DNA of 64,000 nt from Pseudomonas sp. DTU12.3 (GCF_004124275.1 NZ_CP027218.1:2917501-2981500); one strand, 5' to 3'. Numbered from the stretch's first letter, positions 28,201-37,458 are shown. Translations and numbers: made by a program. The notes: a model not told the origin generated them from the sequence alone.

Positions 28201-28903
28201 CGGCGCGGGCTTCAGCGCTCAGCGGCGTGACGCCAGTGGCCTGATCCTGCAACAGCTTGTGCGCTTCGCGGGCCTCTTTGGTCTTGTCGAAGGCGCGACG
28301 GCCGAGCCGCGTGTAGAGCGCCGTGTCGGTGAGTTTTTCCAGCAGTTCGCTACGGTCGTTGTCGTCGGCCTTGAGGAAAGCACTGAACTCGCTCTGAGCC
28401 AGCAGCACGGCGCGGGTGAACTGTTCGAAGTTCAGGCCGAGCGCGGTTTCCAGCTGGGTTTTGTACTCGCCTTTCTGGCTGGCGAGCAGTTGATCCTGAT
28501 CGATATCGCGCAGGCTCTGACGGCTGGCTTGCAGCTTGCCGCCGGCCTTCTCGCGAGCGCGATTGGCTTCCCAGCGCGCCCGATAGCGCCGGCCATCGAC
28601 ACCGACGAAATCGACTTCCGCATAGCCTTCACCGGTGCCGCGACGCAGCAAGGTGCGCGGGTCGCCCGTGGCGATTTCGCCGTCGGCATCCGGGACTTTC
28701 GCATCGCGGCCGGTGTTGTTCAGGCGCGGTACGGCGCCGAACAGCGCCAGGCACAAGGCATCAAGCAAGGTGCTTTTACCGGCGCCGGTCGGGCCGGTGA
28801 TTGCAAACAGACCGGCGCTGGCCAGCGGTTCAGCGGTGAAATCGATTTCAAACGGGCCGGCCAGCGAGGCGAGGTTTTTCAACCGAATGGCGAGAATCTT
28901 CAT
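25262..28903 (-). CDS. sbcC: Exonuclease subunit SbcC
   Basis: A 1213-residue SMC-like ATPase of the SbcCD nuclease, which opens hairpins and trims double-strand ends. Walker A is GPTGAGKSTLLDALC near residue 38. Long Gln/Glu-rich coiled coils flank a zinc hook (QPCPVCGSNEHP, about residue 604). The C-terminal lobe has the signature LSGGETFLVSLALALG and Walker B ESLFIDEGFGSLD. It overlaps sbcD by four bases and is followed by the GST gene. The large amount of inverted-repeat DNA in this genome is the kind of structure that SbcCD acts on. Confidence 0.96.
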   Translation of the reverse strand: MKILAIRLKNLASLAGPFEIDFTAEPLASAGLFAITGPTGAGKSTLLDALCLALFGAVPRLNNTGRDAKVPDADGEIATGDPRTLLRRGTGEGYAEVDFVGVDGRRYRARWEANRAREKAGGKLQASRQSLRDIDQDQLLASQKGEYKTQLETALGLNFEQFTRAVLLAQSEFSAFLKADDNDRSELLEKLTDTALYTRLGRRAFDKTKEAREAHKLLQDQATGVTPLSAEARAELDERFNNAQQQLKLQQAQLKQLEQQHTWLKDLRLLQDAQHAASEQLHSAQQQREGLAGERLKLTRLEQLGPQRHQFARKNQLDALLTPLAAQIAEHTRQHAELTERQTQLEQNLEAAKVALSEAQQRQSENAPLLRQAFEEQSTLARLAKDVAAGAETKATAQQACSDGQGAIQALLEKQVQVAERLQRIAAELEQSAHLAPLSDAWNAYRDRLQQLMLIGNRLNKGQAELASLEQNAAHSAEAFTTQKQQLEVLFKEAGAEPDAVAEQIGILGTLLQDNRKQLRAFEDLSRLWASQQDLHKRGAELQQRQLSAQQERERLTQDGVKSKAELTVAEQTLNVTRELLERQRLARSASVEELRGQLQDDQPCPVCGSNEHPYHQPEALLQSLGRHDESEQANAQQVVDQLKEKLIELRAEVGGVIAQQKELLQQQEQLAAQQQALAPSLDAHPLSAQLLNQDADKRDAWLSRQNEQLNQSIAQDEQRQSALLTLQQDAARLTQQLRQAETAHQQAAQHLGNQQRELSSDRQRLDEELTAFATLLPADTLEALRQEPAATFLQLDRQIAERLAQVEQQKEELSEQQQRQQTLEKDQDRQQTRLQQAQIAEQQFAALAEQQQRCQEKLAQLLGEHSCAEQWQQQLEYAVEQARNTETSTAQELQSVRTQRVQTGAELKAQQERLQALESEDQDLTGKIADWRAGHPELDDGGLEDLLRVDDAQLGELRQRLQLNEKAIEQASVLLQERERLLVDHQAHSNGNLDAEQLATALVDLQQQFTVSEQQCAELRAEQVEDQRRQNANQALAQQIADAYAEYQRWARLSALIGSATGDTFRKIAQAYNLDLLVHHANVQLRQLVKRYRLKRGGSMLGLLVMDTEMGDELRSVHSLSGGETFLVSLALALGLASMASSTLKIESLFIDEGFGSLDPESLQLAMDALDGLQAQGRKVAVISHVQEMHERIPVQIQVQRQGNGLSTVEVK

Positions 28904-30144
28904 GGCTGCTCGCCCTCCAGTTGCACGTCTTGCAGCAGTTCGGCGAAATCCTTCAGCGTCTGCTCATCAACCTCGTTGCCGTAGTTGTCGAGCCAGGCGC
29001 GGCTGAACAGTTCTTGCGGCGTCAGTTGGTCGAGTTCGATCAGCGTGGTGCCGTCCTCCTCGCCGTCAGCGCCACGGTTGCCGGCGTATTCGGCGGCGAT
29101 GCGCACCAGCCGCACGGCTTTGCCTTGCAGGGCGTTTTCTACCTGATGGCGCAGATCCGGTTGCGGCTCGTCGAGGCGCACGCGCACCTCCAGCCACGGC
29201 TGGCGCTGGGTTTCAGCGAGCAAGTCGATGTTCGGCAGGTCTGCCAGTTGCAGGAGGATCTCGGCCAGCGGTGCCGGGCCGATGCGTTGCAGATTGACCG
29301 AGCGCGGAATCAGTTTTGATTCAACACTGACCAGGCTTTCGCCATCGAGGGTGAGGTCGAGAATCTGGTGCTGATAGCCGATCTCGGAGAACGACAACGG
29401 AATCGGCGAGCCGCTGTAGCGAATGCGTTCCTCACCGTTGACCTTCTGCGGCTTGTGCAAATGGCCGAGGGCAACGTAGCTGATGCTCGGCCCGAACAGG
29501 CTGGCGGGCAACGCTTCGGCATTGCCGATGATCAGGCTGCGCTCGGAGTCTTCCGATACCGAACCGCCGGCCATGTGCGCGTGGCTGATGGCAATCAATG
29601 CCTGACCGGGTTTGCGCTTGGCGTTGGCCGCTTCGATCAGCCATTCATGCACCTGACCGATGCCGCGCAAATAGTTGTCACCCAAATGCGCGCCGGTCAC
29701 TTCCGCCGGGCGCAGGAACGGCAGCGCCAGGCACCACGCGGCGATTTCGCCGGTTTTATCCGGCAACGGCAGCAGCAGGCGTTCGGCATCCAGTTGCCCG
29801 TCATCCAGCCATAGCACCCGACCCAGCGCATGGGTGCGTAGACGGCGCATCAACGGCGCGGGCAGTTCGATCCGTGAACCGGAATCGTGGTTGCCGGCAA
29901 TCATCACGATGGTCAGCAACGGTTGCTGTTCGTGCGCGCTGACGATGAAATCGTAGAGGCGTTCCTGGGCTTTGACCGGCGGATTGACCGTGTCGAAAAT
30001 GTCACCGGCGATCAGCAGCACATCCGGCTGCGCCAGTTTCAATTGACCCAGCAGCCATTCGAGAAAACAGGCGTGCTCGAAATCGCGCTCCTGGCCGTGG
30101 AGGTTTTGCCCAAGGTGCCAGTCGGAGGTGTGAAACAGACGCAA
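28900..30144 (-). CDS. sbcD: Exonuclease subunit SbcD
   Basis: A 414-residue Mn-dependent nuclease subunit. The calcineurin-like phosphoesterase motifs are in order: FHTSDWHLGQ at 4-13, AGDIFDT near 46, IAGNHDSGSR near 82, SHAHMAGG and GHLHKPQ. The C-terminal capping domain follows. It starts the sbcD-sbcC-GST operon. The start has the expected N-terminus MRLFHTSDWHL. Confidence 0.96.
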   Translation of the reverse strand: MRLFHTSDWHLGQNLHGQERDFEHACFLEWLLGQLKLAQPDVLLIAGDIFDTVNPPVKAQERLYDFIVSAHEQQPLLTIVMIAGNHDSGSRIELPAPLMRRLRTHALGRVLWLDDGQLDAERLLLPLPDKTGEIAAWCLALPFLRPAEVTGAHLGDNYLRGIGQVHEWLIEAANAKRKPGQALIAISHAHMAGGSVSEDSERSLIIGNAEALPASLFGPSISYVALGHLHKPQKVNGEERIRYSGSPIPLSFSEIGYQHQILDLTLDGESLVSVESKLIPRSVNLQRIGPAPLAEILLQLADLPNIDLLAETQRQPWLEVRVRLDEPQPDLRHQVENALQGKAVRLVRIAAEYAGNRGADGEEDGTTLIELDQLTPQELFSRAWLDNYGNEVDEQTLKDFAELLQDVQLEGEQP

Positions 30145-30264
30145 GGCGGACTCCGCAACAAAATAGGGTGATGGCCGCGCGGGAATGAAGAGGCGGCGAA
30201 AGAGGGGGAGAGTTTACAGATTATTGCGCCTGGCAGTCTCGACACGGGTCCCTTCACCCCATTG

Positions 30265-30341
30265 GATCAAAAGATCGCAGCCTGCGGCAGCTCCTACAGG
30301 GATCAAATGTAGGCGCTGCCGCAGGCTGCGATCTGTTGATC
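30265..30341. repeat. REP pair in opposite orientation (TTTTGATC ends outward)
   Basis: Two copies of the second family with their GTAGG ends facing each other, the reverse of the usual arrangement in this window. It lies in the 199-base gap between the sbcD start and the batD stop; I see no gene in that gap. Confidence 0.85.
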
Positions 30342-30343
30342 GT

Positions 30344-31981
30344 TTACTTCGGATAAAGCGGCGGCAAACCACTGTCACCCACCGGGTCGTGAACTCGCTC
30401 GGCGGTCGGAATGGTGCGAATCGCGCGCCACAAATCCTCACCTTGCCAATGCTGGCCAGTCTCGCTGTACAGCGCGCCATTGAGGCCGTCGAGCGCATCC
30501 GACAAGGGCACAAACCGCGCCGCCATATCCGCCAGCGTTTCCGGCTGCTGCCGCGCCCATGCATCCAGCGCCTGCCGCGTCGCTTGCGGGTCGTTGGCCT
30601 GGCTGGCGCGTTTGATGTCGTCGAGCAGCGTGCGCGGGCTTGGCCCGGTCTGCGCGGCGCGCAGGATCGCCGGTTGCCAGCGCGCACGCCACCACAGGCC
30701 GAAGCCGAGCAGGGTGGTGCAGGCGAGGATCAGCGTGCTGAGTTTCCACCACCACAACACATCGTTATCGACAGCGCTCGGTTGCAAGCTGCCCGCCGGG
30801 GTGTCGACTTGCAGGCTCGGATTGTTCGCCACTTGCAGGGTGCGCGCGGGCAAGCTGCTGTGTTCGAGGTGATCTTCGAAAGTGTTCCACCAGACCACGT
30901 CGACCGTTGGCAGCTCGATCGAACCGCTGCGGCTCGGCACCAGTGCTTCACGTTCTTCGCGGCTGCCGACAAGACCCCGGTCAGTGCTCTGGTTGGTGAG
31001 CACCGGTTGGTCAGGATAGCGGCGCAAACCGTTGACGTCGGTGGCGGGCAGGGCCGGCAGTTGCGAGCTGGCAAGGCCTTCGACTTTCAGGATCAGGCTG
31101 CGCGTCAGCGAGTCGCCGACTTGGGTGTGTTCAGGCTCCGGGTTCCAGCTTTCGCTGAGGCTCAGGCTGCGCGCCGGCAACCACGGGGCGTCGAGCGGGT
31201 AGGTCAGCGGTTTCGGCTTGACCGTCAACGGGATGTCGGCGGAGCTGACGCGCATCAATTTGCCCGGCTTCGGCCCTTGCGCGGTGGCGTCTGCAGACGG
31301 CTGGGTGTCGACCAGCGTGGCGCTGAAGGTTTGCGGGGCAATGGTCAGCAAGCCGCTGTGTTGCGGATAGATGGCATAGCGCATCTCGATCACGCCGTGG
31401 CGCACACCGTTGATGTCTTTTTCGTACGTGCGGGTGTCGCCCAGCTGTTCGACGCGCGCATCGGCGATTTGCAACGGGGTCAGGCTGCTGTCGTCGTACA
31501 GCGACACCGAATGGTAGATGCGCAGGGTCAGGATCGCTTGCGCCTGCACATACACGCTGGACTGATCGAGGCTGGCTTCGATGAACACCGGGTCGAGGCT
31601 GTTCTTGTCTTCGTGGGTGTCGCTTTCGACCACTTGCACGGTGATCGGCTGGCTCTGCACATCGCCCATCTGCAACGGCGGAATCACCACGCTGCCGTTC
31701 TCTTTCGGCAGCAGCGTGATGATCCAGCGCGTGGTTGCGCGGTTATCGCCATTGAGCGTGTTCAACTGGTTGACCTGACGCGTGCCGCGCACCTCGAACA
31801 ACGGCTCCAGCGGGGTCAGGTCAGGTTTGCCGAACTGGGTGACGTCGCTGGTTTCGAGGGTGAGTTCGACCGTCTCGCCGGAGTTCAGGCGACTGCGATC
31901 CACGCTGGCGATCAACTCGGCCGCCTGGGCGGTGGCCGTGCAGATCAGCAGGGGCAGCAAGAGAGCGGTGAAGCGGGTCAT
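30344..31981 (-). CDS. batD: BatD-family protein (aerotolerance locus)
   Basis: A 545-residue exported protein with a signal peptide cleaved near TAQA-AEL, several immunoglobulin-like beta domains, and one membrane segment near residues 423-443 (STLILACTTLLGFGLW) with a cytoplasmic tail. It is the last gene of the MoxR/Bat operon and overlaps the VWA-TPR gene by four bases. Bat proteins form an inner-membrane complex linked to stress or envelope maintenance, but the biochemical role is not established. Confidence 0.88.
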   Translation of the reverse strand: MTRFTALLLPLLICTATAQAAELIASVDRSRLNSGETVELTLETSDVTQFGKPDLTPLEPLFEVRGTRQVNQLNTLNGDNRATTRWIITLLPKENGSVVIPPLQMGDVQSQPITVQVVESDTHEDKNSLDPVFIEASLDQSSVYVQAQAILTLRIYHSVSLYDDSSLTPLQIADARVEQLGDTRTYEKDINGVRHGVIEMRYAIYPQHSGLLTIAPQTFSATLVDTQPSADATAQGPKPGKLMRVSSADIPLTVKPKPLTYPLDAPWLPARSLSLSESWNPEPEHTQVGDSLTRSLILKVEGLASSQLPALPATDVNGLRRYPDQPVLTNQSTDRGLVGSREEREALVPSRSGSIELPTVDVVWWNTFEDHLEHSSLPARTLQVANNPSLQVDTPAGSLQPSAVDNDVLWWWKLSTLILACTTLLGFGLWWRARWQPAILRAAQTGPSPRTLLDDIKRASQANDPQATRQALDAWARQQPETLADMAARFVPLSDALDGLNGALYSETGQHWQGEDLWRAIRTIPTAERVHDPVGDSGLPPLYPK

Positions 31982-33714
31982 CGAGTGTTTTCCTGATCCT
32001 GATGTTGTTGCTGTTCGTACCAGAATTTGCGTCGCAGCAGTTCGCCCGGATCATCCGGGATCTTCCCCAGCCATTGCTCCAGTGCCTGACGCTGCTCGCC
32101 TTCGAGGTTGTCCTCGCTTGGGCGCAGGGTCGGCACGGTGTCCGTCTGCTCTTCCTCATCGCTGCCCGGTACTTCGTTGGGACCGGGTTGCGGTGGCGTG
32201 GCCGGCGGCGGTTCGCTGCCCGGTTCGGCCGGTTGCGCATCGCCCTGGGTTTCGCTTTTTACGGCTGGCGGTGGTGCGGTCGCGGGCGGAGTTTCGTCGC
32301 CCGGCAGACTCTGTTCGGTTGGCTTGTTTTCCAGCTCGGCGGGTGGCGGGGTGTTCTTCTGCTTGAGCAGATTTTCCACCAGTGCCTTGTTGGTCTGTGC
32401 CGGGCGCAAATCGGGTTGCAACTCCAACGCCTGTTCATAGGCATCGATCGCCGCTTCCAGCTCAGCGCTTTTTGCCAAAGCGTTGCCACGATTGTAGTGC
32501 GCGCGGGCATCGCTGCCTTCGGCAAAGCGCTGGGCGGCGCCACTGTAATCGCCGGCCTCGTACAACGCCACCCCTTGCCACTGGTGATCTTCGAAATGTT
32601 GCGCCGCCTCGGCCGGGCGCTTCTGCTTGAGCAAATGCAGGCCCTGTTGATCCGGGCGCAGCCACAAATCTTCGAAGTCGAACGCGTAGCTCGGCTGCGG
32701 CAGGCAAAACAGCAGCGGCAGGCAGAACAACCAGCCACGCCGCCCGGCACACGCGGCCAGCAACAACAGCGGCAACAGCAGCCAATAACCCTGATCGGCC
32801 CAGGTATCGAGGCGTACGGTCTGGCCGTCGTTGCGCAAACTGCGCGGGCCATTGAGCAGGCCGAGCGCGCCGAGATCAGCTTCGTCCAGCCGTGCAGCGT
32901 GGTATTCACCGCCAACACTGTTGAGGAACGCGGCAAGGCCCGGGCTGTCGAGTTGCGGCACGCGAATCGCACCTTGTTCGTCTTTAAGGAAGCTGCCGTC
33001 CTCTTGAGCAATCGGCGCCCCTTCGGCGGTGCCGACGCCGAGCATCAACAGTTGCGCAGATTCACCGCTCAAGGCACGACGAATGCCTTGGCGTTCCTGT
33101 TCATCGAGCGACGAGCCGATCAACAGAATCCGCCCCTGACCGAGCGCGCCCTGTTTCAACAAGGCCAGCGCCTTGCTCACCGCCAGATCGGCGCGATGAC
33201 CGCTCTCCGGCATCAGCGACGGCTTGAGCGCGTCGAGCAGGTTGCGACTGGTGGCGAGGTCATCCGACAGCGGCACCAGCGTGTGCGCGCTGCCGGCGTA
33301 AACGACGATCGCGGTCTGCGCATCGCTGCGCGCCTGCAACAGATCGAACAGTTTGCGCCGCGCTTGCTCGAGGCGAGTCGGCGGTGCATCGGTGGCGAGC
33401 ATTTCCGGGGTCAGTTCCAGTACAACCACCAACGGATCGGCAGGTTTCTGGCTGGTCTGTTCGACACGCTCCCAACTCGGCCCGAGCAGCGCCAGAATGG
33501 TCAGCAACCACGCCACGCCGAGGGCGATCCACGGCAATTTGCTGTCGCGTCCGTTACCACCGCTGAGCAAAGTGGCGTGGAACGCCGGCGGCAGAATCAT
33601 CTGCCAGCGTCCGGCGCGTTTTTGCCGGTGCCAGAGCTGCCAAAGCAACCAGCCGAGCAGCGGCAACAGCAACAGCCACCAAGGACGGAACCAGTGCGGC
33701 CAGAGGGCGATCAT
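31978..33714 (-). CDS. BatB/BatC fusion: VWA domain plus TPR protein
   Basis: A 578-residue inner-membrane protein. Two N-terminal membrane segments (about 10-28 and 60-80) and a VWA domain (about 90-300) are followed by a membrane pair near 310-345, TPR repeats (about 350-440, including AHYNRGNALAKSAELEAAIDAYEQALELQP) and a Pro/Glu-rich tail. In the VWA domain the metal-binding DxSxS is missing: the strand reads VVVLELTPEMLATD, so metal-dependent ligand binding is unlikely. In Bacteroides BatB and BatC are separate proteins; here they are one chain. It overlaps its neighbours by ATGA. Confidence 0.87.
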   Translation of the reverse strand: MIALWPHWFRPWWLLLLPLLGWLLWQLWHRQKRAGRWQMILPPAFHATLLSGGNGRDSKLPWIALGVAWLLTILALLGPSWERVEQTSQKPADPLVVVLELTPEMLATDAPPTRLEQARRKLFDLLQARSDAQTAIVVYAGSAHTLVPLSDDLATSRNLLDALKPSLMPESGHRADLAVSKALALLKQGALGQGRILLIGSSLDEQERQGIRRALSGESAQLLMLGVGTAEGAPIAQEDGSFLKDEQGAIRVPQLDSPGLAAFLNSVGGEYHAARLDEADLGALGLLNGPRSLRNDGQTVRLDTWADQGYWLLLPLLLLAACAGRRGWLFCLPLLFCLPQPSYAFDFEDLWLRPDQQGLHLLKQKRPAEAAQHFEDHQWQGVALYEAGDYSGAAQRFAEGSDARAHYNRGNALAKSAELEAAIDAYEQALELQPDLRPAQTNKALVENLLKQKNTPPPAELENKPTEQSLPGDETPPATAPPPAVKSETQGDAQPAEPGSEPPPATPPQPGPNEVPGSDEEEQTDTVPTLRPSEDNLEGEQRQALEQWLGKIPDDPGELLRRKFWYEQQQHQDQENTR

Positions 33715-34790
33715 CGACGCCTCCGCAGACGCAGGCGCTTGAGACGCTCGCGCCAGTCAGGTAACGGGCTTTGCAGATACAGCTCCTTGGTGAACAGGCG
33801 TTGCAAGAAATTGTCCGGCCACAATTCGCGCGCCACCAACAGCAGGCTCAACCACAGCGCCAATGCCAGCGGCCAGTGATACAACGCTTGCGCCGGGCGG
33901 GCCTGGGTCGGTTGCTGGGTCACCGGTTCGAGCTGGTCGAGGGTGTCCTTGATCGCTTGCAGTTCTTTGCCATCGTGGGCACGGAAGTACTGGCCACCGG
34001 TCGCTGCGGCGATCGCCTTGAGTGCGGGCTCGTCGAGATCCAGACTCGGGTTGACCCCGAGCAGGCCGGTGGAACCGCTGTCCTCGGGATTGGCGCCGAT
34101 GCCGATCGGATAGATTTTCACGCCTTCGCTGGCGGCTAATTTGGCAGCGGTCAATGGATCGATTTCACCGCCATTGTTGGCGCCGTCAGTGACCAGAATC
34201 AGCACACGGCTTTGCGCCGGACGCATGCGCAGGCGTTTCAGCGCCAGACCGATAGCGTCGCCGATGGCGGTGTTCTTGCCGGCGATGCCGATCCGCGCTT
34301 CGTCGAGCCAGACGCGCACGGTGTGGCGGTCGAAGGTCAATGGCGCTTGCAGGTAGGCTTTGCTGCCGAACAGGATCAAGCCGACGCGGTCGCCGTCGCG
34401 GCTTTCGAGGAAGTCGCCGAGCAGGTGCTGAACCAGCGAGAGACGGCTGACGTCTTCGTCCTGCCACTGCATGTCGGGGAAATCCATCGAGCCGGACACG
34501 TCCACCGCCACCAGCAAATCTCGGCCGCTGGCGGCAATCGGCAACGGCTCGCCGAGCCACTGCGGACGGGCGGCGGCGGTCAGCAGCAATAACCACAGGA
34601 GCATGAACGGTGCCTGTTGGCGCCACGCCGGCAAGTTGGCGCGGGCGCGACGGCGGGCGAGGCCTTCGAGGTCGGACAGAAAGCTGACTTTCAGCGCCGG
34701 CTCGCCGCTGTCTGCCACCGGCAACACAAGGCGCATCAACCACGGCAGCGGCAACAGCGCAAAGATCCACGGCCAGGCGAACTCAAACAT
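33711..34790 (-). CDS. BatA-like VWA-domain protein
   Basis: A 359-residue inner-membrane protein with membrane segments near the N-terminus (about 5-22 and 58-75) and one near residues 305-325. The VWA domain between has an intact metal site, DVSGSMDF near residue 95, and the later LVTDGANNGG. It is the intact VWA partner of the degenerate BatB/C protein. The start overlaps the DUF4381 stop by eight bases. It probably assembles with MoxR-type ATPase and DUF58 partners. Confidence 0.9.
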   Translation of the reverse strand: MFEFAWPWIFALLPLPWLMRLVLPVADSGEPALKVSFLSDLEGLARRRARANLPAWRQQAPFMLLWLLLLTAAARPQWLGEPLPIAASGRDLLVAVDVSGSMDFPDMQWQDEDVSRLSLVQHLLGDFLESRDGDRVGLILFGSKAYLQAPLTFDRHTVRVWLDEARIGIAGKNTAIGDAIGLALKRLRMRPAQSRVLILVTDGANNGGEIDPLTAAKLAASEGVKIYPIGIGANPEDSGSTGLLGVNPSLDLDEPALKAIAAATGGQYFRAHDGKELQAIKDTLDQLEPVTQQPTQARPAQALYHWPLALALWLSLLLVARELWPDNFLQRLFTKELYLQSPLPDWRERLKRLRLRRRR

Positions 34791-35280
34791 GTTTGCGAAT
34801 CCACGTGTCGACCGCTTGGGTCAGGCCGGCGATGGCTTTGTCGTCGAGTTTGCATTCCGGTTTGTACGCGCCTTCGACCAGCACCATCCAGCGCGTCAGG
34901 CCCGCCGCCGGGCAACGGTTGTCGAGGAACGCCAGCCATTTGCGCCCGTTGAGGGTGTGGCTCTGGCTGTAGGGATAATGGTTGCGGCACAGGCGTTTGA
35001 GCAGGCCGTTGAGTTGCTGCAACCAGGCACCGGCCGGGGCGCCGTCGTAGGGTTTGGGCATTTGCGCGAGTTCGGCGAGGGCGGCGATGCGTACCGGGTC
35101 GAGCGGCTGTTCGGCGCGCACGATTGGGCGCTTCTTCATGGGAATGAAACGGCGCAGCTTCCACGCCGCTAAACCGAGCAGCGGCAATAACAACAGCAGC
35201 AGCCACCAGCCCGGTGCCGGTGGCCAAAAGGCAATCGGTGGCGGCGAGATCAGCGGTTGCAGTTGTTCGAGGCCGTTCAT
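34783..35280 (-). CDS. DUF4381 family protein
   Basis: A 165-residue protein with one strong membrane helix (residues about 24-42, GWWLLLLLLPLLGLAAWKL) and a cytoplasmic C-terminal domain with LLKRLCRNHYP and a Trp-rich centre. It has the conserved place between DUF58 and BatA in Pseudomonas MoxR operons and overlaps the DUF58 gene by four bases. Function unknown beyond being part of that complex. Confidence 0.85.
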   Translation of the reverse strand: MNGLEQLQPLISPPPIAFWPPAPGWWLLLLLLPLLGLAAWKLRRFIPMKKRPIVRAEQPLDPVRIAALAELAQMPKPYDGAPAGAWLQQLNGLLKRLCRNHYPYSQSHTLNGRKWLAFLDNRCPAAGLTRWMVLVEGAYKPECKLDDKAIAGLTQAVDTWIRKHV

Positions 35281-36230
35281 CGACCTTTCCCCGGACGCTG
35301 CGGATTGAGGAATTCACGCATCTGCTCGACCATTTCACTTTGTGTACTCAACGGCATCAACAGCACCCGCAGCTTTTGCGCGAGCAATTCCCAGCGCGCG
35401 ATGCGTGCTTCGGCCTGGGCGCGATAGGTCTGGCGCAGGTCGAAATTCAGCGTGTCGAGTTCCAGCTGTGCGCCGCGTTCGGCGAACCTGAGCAGGCCGG
35501 CAGCGGGGAGGGCGTGATCGAGTGGATCGGAAATCGGCAACATCAACAGGTCGCAATGGCGCGACAGCAGACTCAGCTGTTGCTCGGCGCTGTCGGACAA
35601 CGCGCGCTCATCGCAAATCACGATGGCCAGACTGCCCGGACGCAGTACCTCACGCGCCCGGCGCAGAGCCACGCCAAAGGCATCGCGGTCCGGCTCGCGC
35701 TCGCTGTGCAGCGACTGATTGACCTTGACCAAGCGGTTGAGCAATTGCAGCAGGCTCTGTTTGCTGCGCCGTGGCTTGATTTCGTAGTGCTCGTTGTCGC
35801 CGAACACCAGCCCGCCAACCCGATCGTTATGGCCGAGTGCAGCCCAGCCGATCAACGCCGCCGCTTGCGCCGCCAGCACCGATTTGAACATCAGGCCGGA
35901 GCCGAAGAACAGCCGCGTGCTTTGCTCGACCATGATGAAAATCGGTCGTTCGCGTTCTTCATGGAACATCTTGGTGTGTGGCTCTTGCGTGCGCGCCGTG
36001 ACACGCCAATCGATGGTGCGCACGTCGTCGCCGGCCTGATAGACCCGCACCTGATCGAAGTCGACACCGCGACCACGGAATTTCGAGTGATGCAGGCCGA
36101 TCAGCGGGCTGCGCTGGCTCGGCGTGGAAAACAGCTGCACTTCGCGCACCCGGTGACGCATCTCGATCAGCTCGGCGAGGCTGACGCGGATGCCCGGTTC
36201 GGACGGCAAGGGGGCGTTCATGGGGGTCAA
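35277..36230 (-). CDS. DUF58 domain protein
   Basis: A 317-residue protein with the DUF58 core GRGVDFDQVRVYQAGDDVRTIDWRV-like segment (about residues 55-80) that defines the family, related to VWA folds. It has no clear signal peptide. The start overlaps the MoxR stop by ATGA. DUF58 proteins are standard companions of MoxR ATPases and VWA proteins. Confidence 0.9.
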   Translation of the reverse strand: MTPMNAPLPSEPGIRVSLAELIEMRHRVREVQLFSTPSQRSPLIGLHHSKFRGRGVDFDQVRVYQAGDDVRTIDWRVTARTQEPHTKMFHEERERPIFIMVEQSTRLFFGSGLMFKSVLAAQAAALIGWAALGHNDRVGGLVFGDNEHYEIKPRRSKQSLLQLLNRLVKVNQSLHSEREPDRDAFGVALRRAREVLRPGSLAIVICDERALSDSAEQQLSLLSRHCDLLMLPISDPLDHALPAAGLLRFAERGAQLELDTLNFDLRQTYRAQAEARIARWELLAQKLRVLLMPLSTQSEMVEQMREFLNPQRPGKGR

Positions 36231-37186
36231 GCGACGGCTACGACGTCGAGAATCCGCTGCACCACCCGATCCTGATCGATGCCGGCGGCCTCGGCTTCAA
36301 ACGACAGAATGATGCGGTGACGCAACACATCGAACAGCACCGCTTGAATGTCTTCCGGGCTGACGAAGTCACGACCGGCCAGCCAGGCGTGGGCGCGGGC
36401 GCAGCGGTCGAGGGCGATCGAGCCACGCGGGCTGGCGCCATAGGCGATCCACTCGGCCATTTCCGGGTCGAACTTGGCCGGTGTGCGCGTGGCCATGACC
36501 AGTTGCACGAGGTATTCCTCCACGGCGTCGGCCATGTACAGACCGAGGATTTCCTTGCGCGCGGCGAAGATCGCCTGCTGGCTGACGCGGCGTTCAGGCT
36601 TGGTTTCACCGTTCAACGCTTCGCCACGGGCCTGCTGGAGGATGCGCCGTTCGACGGCAGCATCGGGGAAGCCGATTTTCACGTGCATGAGGAAACGGTC
36701 GAGCTGGGCTTCCGGCAGCGGGTAGGTGCCTTCCTGTTCGATCGGGTTCTGCGTGGCCATCACCAGAAACAGCGGCGACAGTTCATAGGTGCTGCGACCG
36801 ACACTGACCTGACGCTCGGCCATGGCTTCGAGCAGCGCCGATTGCACCTTGGCCGGGGCACGGTTGATTTCGTCCGCCAGCACCAGGTTGTGGAAGATCG
36901 GCCCTTGCTGGAACACGAAACTGCCGGTTTCCGGGCGATAGATCTCGGTGCCGGTGATGTCGGCCGGCAGCAGGTCAGGGGTGAACTGGATGCGATGGAA
37001 CTGGGCTTCGATGCCCTCGGCGAGTTCTTTGATCGCTTTGGTCTTGGCCAGCCCCGGCGCGCCCTCGACCAGCATGTGGCCGTCGGCGAGCAGGGCGATG
37101 AGCAAACGCTCGATGAGTTTTTCCTGGCCGAGAATCTGCGTTGAAAGAAAGGTTCGCAGCGCCAGCAGCGCTTCACGATGTTCCAT
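36227..37186 (-). CDS. MoxR-family AAA+ ATPase
   Basis: A 319-residue chaperone-like ATPase. Walker A is GAPGLAKTKAI near residue 40, Walker B is LVLADEINRAPAKVQ near 105, and sensor-1 is MATQNPIEQEGTYPLPEAQLD-like further on. It heads the six-gene operon and probably remodels or activates a target together with the VWA proteins. The 272 bases upstream hold the promoter and an inverted REP pair. Confidence 0.93.
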   Translation of the reverse strand: MEHREALLALRTFLSTQILGQEKLIERLLIALLADGHMLVEGAPGLAKTKAIKELAEGIEAQFHRIQFTPDLLPADITGTEIYRPETGSFVFQQGPIFHNLVLADEINRAPAKVQSALLEAMAERQVSVGRSTYELSPLFLVMATQNPIEQEGTYPLPEAQLDRFLMHVKIGFPDAAVERRILQQARGEALNGETKPERRVSQQAIFAARKEILGLYMADAVEEYLVQLVMATRTPAKFDPEMAEWIAYGASPRGSIALDRCARAHAWLAGRDFVSPEDIQAVLFDVLRHRIILSFEAEAAGIDQDRVVQRILDVVAVA

Positions 37187-37365
37187 CGGTGACTGTTCCT
37201 GGAAAGGGGTGGCCCCAGGCGTTCGGATAACGCCGGGGCTGGGGGCGTTACTTTAATCCATCGCGGGGGGTGGCGACTAACGGCATTTTGCGCAAAGTGC
37301 GGGAAATGACCGGGGCAATTGTTGGATTTTTGTAGTACCGGGGAGGGGTAGTGTTCTTTCGGGCT

Positions 37366-37440
37366 TCTTCGCGAGCAGGCTCGCTCCCACATTTTGAACG
37401 GCGTACATCCGTCAATGTGGGAGCGAGCCTGCTCGCGAAG
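37366..37440. repeat. REP pair with tails inward (TTCGCGAGCAGGCTCGCTCCCAC)
   Basis: Two copies of the first family in reverse orientation relative to most pairs here, between the small acidic gene and the MoxR operon. Confidence 0.88.
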
Positions 37441-37458
37441 GGGCCAGCCCAGACGCGA

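Noticed and set aside
30185..33879. Two plus-strand frames of about 600 codons opposite batD and batB/C
   Set aside because: Low-information Arg/Gln-rich translations without motifs; the minus strand has complete coupled genes.
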